Assembly (NCBI GenBank): GCA_002753305.1
Contig: PEAC01000023.1
Span: 1 to 33,383 of the forward strand
Length of the DNA: 33,383 bases
DNA from: Nitrospirae bacterium MYbin6
GTDB lineage: Bacteria > Nitrospirota > Thermodesulfovibrionia > Thermodesulfovibrionales > Magnetobacteriaceae
Direction: 5' to 3'
The notes beneath the pieces are model-generated. The model made no database searches. It worked only from the letters and a program-made list of their open reading frames with translations, and was not told the origin of the DNA. Made by a program: the position numbers and the translations under genes. Positions within the stretch are counted from its first letter, which is position 1. Each line of letters starts with the position of its first letter. Positions 16,466 to 24,462 of this stretch are shown piece by piece.

Positions 16466-16562
16466 CTTGTTAACATCAAATAAAACATCCCCGACGCGGT
16501 GGATTAGGGGACAGAAAAGGTATAGGCTCATGCTCATAAGGAGGATACTCTAAGCCATAGAC

Positions 16563-17660
16563 ATGTCGGCCGGGAAATTCTATAGATATACGTCCATTCT
16601 GGCGTTGCTTGGCTTGTTTGGGTTTCTTAGCTTTAACGTGATGGAGCCGTTTCTTGCCGCCATCGCCTGGGCCGTCGTGCTTGGCATTGTGTTTTATCCC
16701 CTGTTCGTGTTTATTTGTAAGCACATCAAATGGAAGCCCGTTGCCTCGGCATTAACTATAATCGTTATCCTGTTTATTATTATTGTACCGTTTTTTTATT
16801 TCTCTACCCAACTGACAAAGGAGGTTAAACACCTGATTCAATACACGCAAGACAAGCAGTTCGGGCAATTTATGGATTTCTCCTCATATCGGCCCGTGAA
16901 CTGGCTCATTGAGCACCTCCATATGAAAAACGGCGACGGACAGGTCGACTACGGCGCACTGATTACCGAGAATTTCTCTGAAATCGGCAAAAACATCATG
17001 CCTAAGCTGACCTATGGCGTTAAGAATATCCTTAACCTGGTGATTACATTCGTCCTGATGATGTTTACCATGCTTTTTATCTTCATTGACGGCCCCGCCT
17101 TTATTAATCAAATCAGGAATATGCTCCCGTTTTCCGAAAAGCAAAAAGACCGCTTAACCAAGGACGTTAAGGACATGGTCGTTACGGCGATATATGGAGG
17201 ACTGGCCGTGGGGCTTACGCAGGGGATTCTCTCCGGGATTACGTTTTATCTGCTTGACCTGTGGTCTCCTGTGATTCTTGGCGCCCTGGCCGGGCTGATG
17301 TCTTTTGTCCCGCTTATGGGCGCCGTATCCGTTTGGGGAACAGTCGATGCCGTGTTGTTTCTTAACGGGTCATATAAAGAGGCCGTTATACTGTTTATTG
17401 TCGGCGCCGGGGTCATTAGCACCATAGACAACATTCTAAGGCCGATTATCACCAAAGGGCGCACTAATGTCCCTATACTTATTGTGTTTTTTACGATTAT
17501 CGGCGGGATTAACTTCTTCGGATTTATTGGAATTGTCATGGGGCCGCTCGTGTTTGTGCTGTTTATCTCGCTCTTTGAGATTTTCAGGACATTCGAGGAG
17601 GCCGACGGAGTCGTAGCCGAAATGGAATACCCCGATGAGGCCGCCCAGTATGGAAAATAA
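16563..17660 (+). CDS. AI-2E family transporter (first of a tandem pair)
   Basis: A 365-aa polytopic inner-membrane protein of the AI-2E/UPF0118 (PF01594) family. The layout is standard: two to three N-terminal hydrophobic helices (W-A-V-V-L-G-I-V-F-Y-P), a soluble middle with helices around residues 85-150, then D-M-V-V-T-A-I-Y-G-G-L-A-V-G-L-T-Q-G and the closing D-N-I-L-R-P-I-I and G-P-L-V-F-V-L-F-I-S-L-F. Members have been linked to autoinducer-2 export, Na+/H+ exchange and other transport, so substrate is not predictable. The start lacks a close SD: AAGGAGG is 18 bases away, and an in-frame stop at 16551 rules out a much longer protein. Confidence 0.9.
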   Translation: MSAGKFYRYTSILALLGLFGFLSFNVMEPFLAAIAWAVVLGIVFYPLFVFICKHIKWKPVASALTIIVILFIIIVPFFYFSTQLTKEVKHLIQYTQDKQFGQFMDFSSYRPVNWLIEHLHMKNGDGQVDYGALITENFSEIGKNIMPKLTYGVKNILNLVITFVLMMFTMLFIFIDGPAFINQIRNMLPFSEKQKDRLTKDVKDMVVTAIYGGLAVGLTQGILSGITFYLLDLWSPVILGALAGLMSFVPLMGAVSVWGTVDAVLFLNGSYKEAVILFIVGAGVISTIDNILRPIITKGRTNVPILIVFFTIIGGINFFGFIGIVMGPLVFVLFISLFEIFRTFEEADGVVAEMEYPDEAAQYGK

Positions 17661-18726
17661 ACCTGCCACCAATAATAAGTTCTACATAATCACCCTGCTG
17701 CTGTTGTTGCTGCTCTTTGGCTATCTCATGTACAACGTCATCAAACCCTTCCTTAACCCTATCGCATGGGCCGTCGTGCTTGGAATCGTCTTCTATCCCG
17801 TCTATAATCTTTGCAATAAATACCTCCATTGGAGAAACGCCGCATCTTTAATTACCGTCCTGATTATCGTGTTTATCATTATCGGGCCATTTACCTATAT
17901 CCTGATACTGATGGGTATGGAACTCCTTAGCCTGATACAATATGTCGAGGTGGGGAAGTTCGAACAATATACAGAGCTTCTGTCCTCGGGGCCGCTGCGG
18001 TGGCTTGATGAACATATGCACATTTATAAATATGTCGGGACAGAGGAAATCAAAGAGAAGATCTTAAGCGGTATAGCAACCTTTGGCCGAAGCGTCATGC
18101 CGCAGCTCACCATAGGCGTAAAGAATGTACTTGGTATAGTGGTGGATTTCGCACTGATGGTCATCACGCTTTACTTTTTCTTTCTCGACGGGCCGGTCTT
18201 CATACAAAGGGTGAGGGATTACCTGCCCTTTACCGATGCGCAAAAGGACAGGCTTGCCGCCCAGACAAAGGACATGGTCGTCTCGGCTATATACGGCGGC
18301 GTGGCCGTGGCACTCTCTCAGGGCATTGCCGCGGGGCTTGTGTTTTATTTCCTCGGCATACGCGCCCCACTGCTCCTTGGTGCGGCAACATATCTTATGT
18401 CCTTTATCCCCTTCGGAGGGGTAATTGTCTGGGGCGGCTGGGATATCTTTCTGTTTCTTAACGGGTCATATCTCAAGGGAGCAATCCTGCTGTTTCTCGG
18501 CATCTTTGGCATCAGCATGATTGATAACATCCTCCGGCCAATCATCGTAAGCGGACGAACTAAGATCTCGTTTTTACTGATATTTTTCACCGTCATCGGC
18601 GGACTTGGATACTTCGGCCTTATTGGCCTCATACTTGGCCCGCTCGTGGTAGTTATCTTTTTGTCGTTATTTGATATTTTTAAGACAATTGATGAGGATG
18701 ACAATAACTCCTGCACTGAGGCGTAA
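17650..18726 (+). CDS. AI-2E family transporter (second of a tandem pair)
   Basis: A 358-aa paralogue of the preceding gene with the same topology and the same hallmark segments (A-W-A-V-V-L-G-I-V-F-Y-P, D-M-V-V-S-A-I-Y-G-G-V-A-V, D-N-I-L-R-P-I-I). I prefer the ATG at 17650 because GAGG lies 9 bases upstream; an in-frame ATG at 17635 would add five residues. Either choice overlaps the first transporter gene, so the pair is translationally coupled and probably arose by tandem duplication. The two proteins could act separately or as a mixed oligomer. Confidence 0.9.
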   Translation: MENKPATNNKFYIITLLLLLLLFGYLMYNVIKPFLNPIAWAVVLGIVFYPVYNLCNKYLHWRNAASLITVLIIVFIIIGPFTYILILMGMELLSLIQYVEVGKFEQYTELLSSGPLRWLDEHMHIYKYVGTEEIKEKILSGIATFGRSVMPQLTIGVKNVLGIVVDFALMVITLYFFFLDGPVFIQRVRDYLPFTDAQKDRLAAQTKDMVVSAIYGGVAVALSQGIAAGLVFYFLGIRAPLLLGAATYLMSFIPFGGVIVWGGWDIFLFLNGSYLKGAILLFLGIFGISMIDNILRPIIVSGRTKISFLLIFFTVIGGLGYFGLIGLILGPLVVVIFLSLFDIFKTIDEDDNNSCTEA

Positions 18727-20284
18727 TCTATCTCTGCTCCTTCTGGCGGTTGCCTTAGCAGGTATATCCTCTTGCAGTGCATCCACCGGTAAGATTGAGG
18801 GCTATGTCTACTATCGCCTGGGCACTAACCCCACAAGCCTTGACCCGGCCTTCATCGTCGATGTTCAGGGCGGCGCCATTGCCGCAAAGATATATAACGG
18901 CCTTGTCCGCCTCGACACCAATCTCAATGTTACAGCAGATATTGCAGAGAGCTGGCAGATTAGCCAGGACGCCAGAACCTACACCTTTAAACTAAGGCAC
19001 AACGTCAGCTTTCATAACGGAAAACCCCTCATGGCCGCTGACGCCGCCTATTCCCTTACGCGCATCCTCTCACCTGAGACACATTCGCCTAACGCCTGGG
19101 TGCTGAAAAATCTCGAAGGCGCCGGAGAATTTCTAAAGGGCAACACCAGCACACTTGCCGGCATCACCGTCCACGACAACTATACGCTTTCTATAACCCT
19201 GAAGGAGCCGTTTGAGCCGTTTCTGAAGCTCCTGACGATGCCGGCGGCATACATCGTGCCAAACGGGGGCACTGGCGTACTCGGCACAGGCCCCTTCATT
19301 CTCGACAAATGGGAGCCGGACAGGGAGCTGATTCTCAGGAGAAACGACAACCACTTCGAAGGCCCCGCAAGAGTTAACGGTATCTTCTACAAGATAATCC
19401 CCGAAGACCTTACGGCGGTAACCGAATTCCTGCTTGGCAATATCGACGTAATCGACATTACCGTGTCGTCATATTCGATGTTCACGAGGGACGCAAAATA
19501 CAGGGATATGCTGCGCGGAGCGCCTGGGCTGAATGTCTACTATCTGGGGTTTAACACGTCGAGGCCGCCGCTTGACAATCCACTCCTTCGCCGCGCGATA
19601 GCCCACGCCATAGACAGACAGAAGATTCTTGATACCTATTTTCAGCATAGGGGAAAAATCGCCGCCGCACCCGTCCCTGATGAATTAAAAAAATATACGC
19701 TGAACTCACCCTACCCCTTCGATAGGGATAAGGCAAGGCAGCTCCTGAGGGAATCGGGATATAATCCATTGACTAAGCTACGCTTCTATGTTACAGCGGT
19801 GCAGGAATCAATAGATATAGCCGAGATAATCGCCTCCTATTTAAAGGATGTGGGAATTAACGTTGAGATAAAGACGCTCGAGTGGAGCGCCTATAAGTCG
19901 GCAATAAACAACGGCGAGACGGACATGTTCTGGCTTGGCTGGTGGGCGGACTACCCGGATAGTGAGAATTTCCTGTTCCCGCTATACCACTCGTCGAACT
20001 TTGGCGCGGGCGGCAACCGCACGAGATACAAAAACCCCGAAGCAGACGAATTAATAGACAAAGGCAGAAAGTCCACAAACGAGGCGCAACGACAAGGCCT
20101 CTATAAGGCGGCCGAGGAGCAAATACTAAAGGACGCCCCGGCAGTATACTTCTGGCAGCGCAGCGACTATTTCGCCGTGCAGCCCAGGATTAAAAACTTC
20201 AAAGTCTATCCGATATATAACATGGATAAGGGGAATTTACTGGAAATCCAAACCCAGAAAATTCCATTTCGCCCATTACAATAA
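18692..20284 (+). CDS. Family 5 extracellular solute-binding lipoprotein (peptide/nickel ABC type)
   Basis: A 530-aa lipoprotein. The N-terminus has basic residues, a hydrophobic stretch L-L-L-L-A-V-A-L-A and the lipobox I-S-S-C. The mature part follows the SBP_bac_5 (DppA/OppA/NikA) pattern: N-P-T-S-L-D-P-A-F near the start, L-A/I-A-E-S-W, Y-T-F-K-L-R-H-N-V-S-F-H-N-G-K-P-L, then L-R-R-A-I-A-H-A-I-D-R and a closing D-A-P-A-V-Y-F-W. No permease or ATPase genes for such a system are adjacent, so it is an orphan binding protein or its partners are elsewhere. The start overlaps the second AI-2E gene by ~35 bases; ATG 18698 is an equal alternative. The ligand is unknown. Confidence 0.9.
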   Translation: MRMTITPALRRNLSLLLLAVALAGISSCSASTGKIEGYVYYRLGTNPTSLDPAFIVDVQGGAIAAKIYNGLVRLDTNLNVTADIAESWQISQDARTYTFKLRHNVSFHNGKPLMAADAAYSLTRILSPETHSPNAWVLKNLEGAGEFLKGNTSTLAGITVHDNYTLSITLKEPFEPFLKLLTMPAAYIVPNGGTGVLGTGPFILDKWEPDRELILRRNDNHFEGPARVNGIFYKIIPEDLTAVTEFLLGNIDVIDITVSSYSMFTRDAKYRDMLRGAPGLNVYYLGFNTSRPPLDNPLLRRAIAHAIDRQKILDTYFQHRGKIAAAPVPDELKKYTLNSPYPFDRDKARQLLRESGYNPLTKLRFYVTAVQESIDIAEIIASYLKDVGINVEIKTLEWSAYKSAINNGETDMFWLGWWADYPDSENFLFPLYHSSNFGAGGNRTRYKNPEADELIDKGRKSTNEAQRQGLYKAAEEQILKDAPAVYFWQRSDYFAVQPRIKNFKVYPIYNMDKGNLLEIQTQKIPFRPLQ

Positions 20285-20286
20285 AA

Positions 20287-20712
20287 ATACCCTTTGAACC
20301 GGAACGCGTAACAAAAGAATTCCACGCGCCTTCGGTTCAGTTTCAATTGGTACAGTCGGCTGTTCCATGGTATTGCCTCTGGGAACTCAGCACTCACTGC
20401 AATCTGAGTTGTAAGACGTGTTACCTGCCGGATTGTAATTCAAAAGGCCCCATGCCCAGGGAAGTGGATACATGGAGGGAATCATTCCCCGATTTAATTA
20501 TCGCCCAACCACAGGGATGCTCATGCGGCAGGACAAGCCTGGTCATCGGCAGCAACGGAGACCTCAGGCTATGCCCCTTTGATAGCAATACGATTGGCAA
20601 TATTTACCTGAAACCACTTTTGCGGAATTGGGAATCCGTACAACTCTCAACACCGGCAGACGCTGCGCTTGGCATTTGCGGGAATCGTTTTTCTTTGCCA
20701 GACACACATTAA
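20287..20712 (+). pseudogene. Internally deleted radical SAM/SPASM protein remnant
   Basis: The frame encodes a clear radical SAM entry, C-N-L-S-C-K-T-C (CxxxCxxC, preceded by L-W-E-L-S-T-H). About 35 residues later it jumps straight to a SPASM-like tail, C-S-C-G-R-T-S-L-V-I-G-S-N-G-D-L-R-L-C-P-F followed by I-G-N-I-Y. The ~200-residue barrel core that should lie between is missing. No ATG is in place: the usable start is TTG 20347, yet the same frame continues upstream with protein-like sequence (I-P-F-E-P-E-R-V-T-K-E-F). The C-terminus after W-E-S-V also looks degraded. It cannot form a complete radical SAM enzyme, so I call it a deletion remnant. Confidence 0.75.
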
Positions 20713-20829
20713 TGTTGCCATAAGTTCCCTTGTCCGAATACTATACTCCCTGGCCGGCTACAAAATATTTTAAAACAGGCTCAGAAGACTATTTACTATA
20801 ATTGAGATTATTGTTATACTACCGGCAAT

Positions 20830-21126
20830 ATGAAAACGAAGGCAATACTTATCGCAATGTTTTCGGTTGTTTTAGTAATCCTGGCGACCAGTGCCCTGTA
20901 TGCCGACAGGACGCTGCCACGCCGCGGCGGCAAGGGATATGTCCAATGTGTGGAGGGGATTTATCATGTCAATAAAAAAAATGAAGTGATTGAGTGCATC
21001 CTTGCTCAACCCCTTACATACAATGTCTATGGTGGCACCGACGTATGTCCCCAGAATAATATAATCAGGTTCGACTATAATGGCGAAGTATCAGCCTGCA
21101 AACCAGTCAAAAGGCGCAAGAACTAG
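20830..21126 (+). CDS. Small secreted four-cysteine protein, unknown function
   Basis: A 98-aa protein with a signal peptide (M-K-T-K-A-I-L-I-A-M onward, likely cleaved after A-L-Y-A at residue 25). The mature ~73 residues contain four cysteines (40, 56, 73, 90), enough for two disulfides in the periplasm, and a basic tail (K-R-R-K-N). I do not recognise a family. It ends exactly where the diguanylate cyclase gene may begin (TAG and GTG share a G), so the two may be co-expressed and it could be a periplasmic partner. That is only a positional argument. Confidence 0.65.
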   Translation: MKTKAILIAMFSVVLVILATSALYADRTLPRRGGKGYVQCVEGIYHVNKKNEVIECILAQPLTYNVYGGTDVCPQNNIIRFDYNGEVSACKPVKRRKN

Positions 21127-22238
21127 TGGGTATGATGGGATTTCTTTTCGGAAAAAAAGACAGCGGCGACTCTCAACCCCTTGAGGAGATTATCGAGAGG
21201 CTCGACGAGTGTACCGGACAGAAGAAGCTATATGTGAATACCATCAGGGCCTTGCTGGTGTTAATTAAAGAGTTCTCCTTCGACATAAGAGAAATCAACG
21301 CCGATAAGTTTAAAAAGCGTATGGACGAACTCATTGAGGATTTCACCGCTACCGATAAAATTAAAAAACTGGAGGCCGCATTTGACAACGGCAAAGATGC
21401 TATCATCGATTATATCAACAACAAAAGGAAATATATCAAGGAACGGGAAAGCGAACTCAAGACAATCATAGACCTCCTGACAAAGGGCCTCTCCGTAATC
21501 AACGAGGAAAATATAGACTTTAACCAGAAGATCTATAACCAGAGCATTTCCATTGGGAATATCACACTGCTTGACGATATAAAAAAAATAAAGGACAGCA
21601 TAAAATCCGAAGTGGAACATATGCAGGTAGTCATAAGGGAAAAACAGGAGTACGACCAAAAGCACATAGAACACCTGTCAAAAGAGGTAACGACCCTGCG
21701 CGGCGACCTCGAAAAGGCCAAAACCGCCTCGATAACCGACGGCCTTACCGGTGCATACAATCGATTGGCCCTGGACAACCACCTGAAAAAACTCGTTGAC
21801 AGGAGTGTCGTATCAGACGCCCCGTTTGCGCTATTGATGATAGACGTAGATAATTTCAAAAAGACCAACGACACCTATGGACATCAGGTAGGCGACGGCG
21901 TCCTTGTGGCGCTGGTAAACACATGCAAGGAACACATCAGAAAAGAGGATTTTCTGGCCAGATACGGTGGAGAGGAATTTACGCTGATACTGCCGAATGC
22001 CTCCCTGAAAAACGCCGTTAAAAAGGGAAATGAAATCTGCCGGGCAATCGAGCTGTCCCGCTATTCTCTAAGTGGGATATTCAAGGGCGAAGAACTCACC
22101 TTTACCGTCAGCATAGGCATAAGTACAATTCAAAAGGGCGATACGGTTAAGACCATAACCGAACGCGCTGACAGGGCACTGTATACAGCAAAAAATACTG
22201 GAAAGAACCGGGTAGTCACAGAAAAAGAACTAACATAG
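21126..22238 (+). CDS. Diguanylate cyclase with N-terminal helical domain
   Basis: A 370-aa protein. Residues ~18-195 are helical and charged with coiled-coil character and no membrane segment, a likely sensory or dimerisation region of unknown ligand. Residues ~200-368 are a GGDEF domain: D-G-L-T-G-A-Y-N-R, the metal-site region L-M-I-D-V-D-N-F-K, and the signature G-G-E-E-F at 281-285. The inhibitory I-site R-K-E-D (272-275) lies exactly five residues before the signature, so synthesis of cyclic di-GMP from GTP with product feedback is expected. The start is uncertain: GTG 21126 has AAGG 11 bases upstream, while ATG 21132 is also possible. Confidence 0.92.
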   Translation: MGMMGFLFGKKDSGDSQPLEEIIERLDECTGQKKLYVNTIRALLVLIKEFSFDIREINADKFKKRMDELIEDFTATDKIKKLEAAFDNGKDAIIDYINNKRKYIKERESELKTIIDLLTKGLSVINEENIDFNQKIYNQSISIGNITLLDDIKKIKDSIKSEVEHMQVVIREKQEYDQKHIEHLSKEVTTLRGDLEKAKTASITDGLTGAYNRLALDNHLKKLVDRSVVSDAPFALLMIDVDNFKKTNDTYGHQVGDGVLVALVNTCKEHIRKEDFLARYGGEEFTLILPNASLKNAVKKGNEICRAIELSRYSLSGIFKGEELTFTVSIGISTIQKGDTVKTITERADRALYTAKNTGKNRVVTEKELT

Positions 22239-22255
22239 CGGAGGTACTCAGAGCT

Positions 22256-22960
22256 ATGAATGCACGTGTTATAGCAATGGATGTACGGTTTATCAGGGCA
22301 TTGGCCGCGGGATTAGCCCTGTTATGTTGCCTCTTCGGCGCCAGGGCCGCAATGCCGGCCTGTATGTCGGGGGATTGTATGAACGGCCCCGGCGTGTATG
22401 TCTTCCCTGACGGCAGCAAATATGAGGGCCAATTTAAGGACTCCAAGATGAATGGGGCCGCCACCGTAACCTGGCCCGACGGGCGCAAGTACACCGGTGA
22501 CGTTAAAGACTCTAAGAAGCACGGCATGGGTACCTTTGTCTTTCCCGACGGCAAGCAGTACGAAGGCGAATATAAGGACGATAAGATGACAGGCAAGGGG
22601 ATCTTTACCTGGCCGGATAAATCCAGATTCGAAGGGGAATTCGATGATGGTAAATTTGTAAAAGGCGTCTATATATGGCCTAACGGCAATAAATATGAGG
22701 GCCAGTTCAAAGACGATAAGCCAAACGGTTACGGCATCCTCTACACAATTGATGGACAGACATACTCCGGAGAGTTCAAAGACGGCAAACGAGACGGAAA
22801 CGGATCAGTAAGCTATAAAGATGGCTCCACATTTATGGGAACCTTCAAAAGCGATAAGAAAAACGGCCCGGGCATTATGAGCTATCCAAACGGACAACAG
22901 AAGCAATTAATGTGGGAAGACGACAGGGTCGTTCAACCACCGGCACAACCAGCAAAATAA
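22256..22960 (+). CDS. Exported MORN-repeat protein
   Basis: A 234-aa protein with an N-terminal hydrophobic segment (A-L-A-A-G-L-A-L-L-C-C-L-F-G) that should act as a signal sequence, followed by about seven or eight MORN repeats. Typical units are Y-E-G-Q-F-K-D-S-K-M-N-G and Y-E-G-E-Y-K-D-D-K-M-T-G-K-G. The repeats stack into a beta-hairpin spiral and usually mediate protein or lipid contacts. GGAGG lies 11 bases before the ATG. The gene begins 17 bases after the diguanylate cyclase and may share its transcript. A role at the envelope is inferred from the signal sequence alone. Confidence 0.85.
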   Translation: MNARVIAMDVRFIRALAAGLALLCCLFGARAAMPACMSGDCMNGPGVYVFPDGSKYEGQFKDSKMNGAATVTWPDGRKYTGDVKDSKKHGMGTFVFPDGKQYEGEYKDDKMTGKGIFTWPDKSRFEGEFDDGKFVKGVYIWPNGNKYEGQFKDDKPNGYGILYTIDGQTYSGEFKDGKRDGNGSVSYKDGSTFMGTFKSDKKNGPGIMSYPNGQQKQLMWEDDRVVQPPAQPAK

Positions 22961-22981
22961 AGCAAAAAGGAGCTGTTGCCG

Positions 22982-23761
22982 ATGTTGATAAAGTTATCTC
23001 TTTGGGCCGTCCTGCTTAATCTGATGATGGTGGCTGTAGGATATACCATTCAAAAGAGCAGGGAGGAGCTGATAGTCTCGGCTGCGATGAGCCTTAAGAA
23101 TGTCCTTGAGGCAGCCGCGAAGGCCTTCGAGGCCGATAACTCCGCATATAAGGTTTTATTGAACTTCGGCGCATCCGGCAATCTGATTCGCCAGATACAC
23201 GGCGGCGCCCCGGTAGACATAATCGCCACCGCATCGAAGGCCGATATGGACCAGATTGTGCAAAAGGGATTAGCCGTGCCTGCCTCAAGACGTGACATCG
23301 CACAGAACTCCCTCGTACTTATTGTACCAACGCAGTCTAAGCTTACATTCGGCACCTCCGGCAATCCAATTACCATACTTAACGACAAATCCATTAAACG
23401 CATAGCCATTGGCAACCCAATGAGCGCCCCTGTGGGCAAGTATGCAGAGGAGATGCTTCGCCACTACGGCATCTATGGCGACATTAAGGAGAAATTGATA
23501 TTTTGTGAGACCGTCCGCCAAGTCCTCGATTACACTGCCAGAGAGGAAGTCGATGCCGGTATTGTGTATTCAACCGACGCGGCACTCATGCCAAGGACAG
23601 TCAGGGTGGTTGCCACGGCCTCGGAAGACAGCCATTCCCCTGTGGTATACTCTGTTGCGATGGTGCAGATGGCGGCCAATACGAAGGCGGCCCAGGCCTT
23701 TATTGAGTTCCTGGCCTCTGAAAAGGGCAGAAAAATCTTTATCTCTCACGGCTTTAAATGA
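22982..23761 (+). CDS. modA: Molybdate ABC transporter substrate-binding protein ModA
   Basis: A 259-aa periplasmic binding protein with an uncleaved or cleavable N-terminal hydrophobic segment. Conserved ModA features are L-I-V-S-A-A-M-S-L-K-N-V-L-E-A at the start of the mature part, F-G-A-S-G-N-L-I-R-Q-I-H-G-G-A-P-V-D-I, and the later I-G-N-P-M-S-A-P-V-G-K-Y-A and V-D-A-G-I-V-Y-S-T-D-A. These match residues that hold the oxyanion in known ModA proteins. The ATG at 22982 is preferred because AAGGAG lies 9 bases upstream; a TTG at 22976 would be too close. Molybdate versus tungstate preference cannot be decided. Confidence 0.92.
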   Translation: MLIKLSLWAVLLNLMMVAVGYTIQKSREELIVSAAMSLKNVLEAAAKAFEADNSAYKVLLNFGASGNLIRQIHGGAPVDIIATASKADMDQIVQKGLAVPASRRDIAQNSLVLIVPTQSKLTFGTSGNPITILNDKSIKRIAIGNPMSAPVGKYAEEMLRHYGIYGDIKEKLIFCETVRQVLDYTAREEVDAGIVYSTDAALMPRTVRVVATASEDSHSPVVYSVAMVQMAANTKAAQAFIEFLASEKGRKIFISHGFK

Positions 23762-23796
23762 CCTTGTCCTCCTGCCCGGCGGCTGTCTGATATGAA

Positions 23797-24462
23797 ATGA
23801 ACGAGACGTTTTATGATGCAATGCGGTTGTCCATTCAGGTCTCGGTTACGGCTACCGTGCTGGTTGTTATCGCCGGGGGCGTGGCCGCTTATCTGCTTGC
23901 CATGTACCGTTTCAGGGGAAGGAACCTTATTGACATGCTCCTGACGCTGCCTCTTGTGCTGCCTCCTACGGTGACGGGTTATTATCTGGTTGTGGTGTTT
24001 GGGAAAAACGGCTATATTGGCAGGTATGTATATGAGCTGACCGGCTGGTCGGTGATGTTTACGTGGTATGGGGCGGTACTGGCGTCCTTTACGGTGTCAC
24101 TTCCCCTGATGGTGAAGATAGCTCGCGCGGCAATAGAGTCAGTCGATAAAAACCTGATAGATGCCTCCCGCACACTGGGGCACACGGAGCTTACAACTAC
24201 ATTCAGGGTGATATTGCCGCTGGCTGGGCGTGGGATAACGGCCGCCGTGGTGCTGTCCTTTGCGCGGGCAATGGGGGAGTTTGGAGCGACACTTATGGTA
24301 GCCGGCAATCTGCCCGGTAAGACCGCTACGATGTCTCTTGCCATATACTCACTCTCAAGCAACGGGCAGTGGCCGGAGGCCAATCTGATGGTTGTCTTTC
24401 TGACGGCGTTATCGGGGATATTCCTCTATCTGGCCAATCGCTACGGGGGGAAGTTAATATGA
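23797..24462 (+). CDS. modB: Molybdate ABC transporter permease ModB
   Basis: A 221-aa inner-membrane permease with about five transmembrane helices. The segment L-P-L-V-L-P-P-T-V-T-G-Y-Y-L is characteristic of ModB, and the EAA loop that contacts the ATPase is visible as D-A-S-R-T-L-G-H-T-E. A-R-A-M-G-E-F-G-A-T-L-M-V-A-G-N is the conserved late helix. The gene starts 35 bases after modA, and its stop overlaps the modC start by ATGA. Confidence 0.94.
   Translation: MNETFYDAMRLSIQVSVTATVLVVIAGGVAAYLLAMYRFRGRNLIDMLLTLPLVLPPTVTGYYLVVVFGKNGYIGRYVYELTGWSVMFTWYGAVLASFTVSLPLMVKIARAAIESVDKNLIDASRTLGHTELTTTFRVILPLAGRGITAAVVLSFARAMGEFGATLMVAGNLPGKTATMSLAIYSLSSNGQWPEANLMVVFLTALSGIFLYLANRYGGKLI

Larger units (their letters stand above)
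16231..16562. other. Intergenic region downstream of the chaperone island
   Basis: 332 bases without a supported gene. It contains the right copy of the 15-bp inverted repeat (16269-16283), an AT-rich perfect hairpin (16309-16333) and a promoter candidate (16437-16465). A strong AAGGAGG (16538-16544) lies 18 bases before the next start codon and inside an 8-codon frame (16530-16553, including its stop). Confidence 0.5.

Noticed and set aside
22216..22596. Antisense frame with repeated proline/serine segments
   Set aside because: The repetition is the mirror of the MORN repeats on the plus strand.
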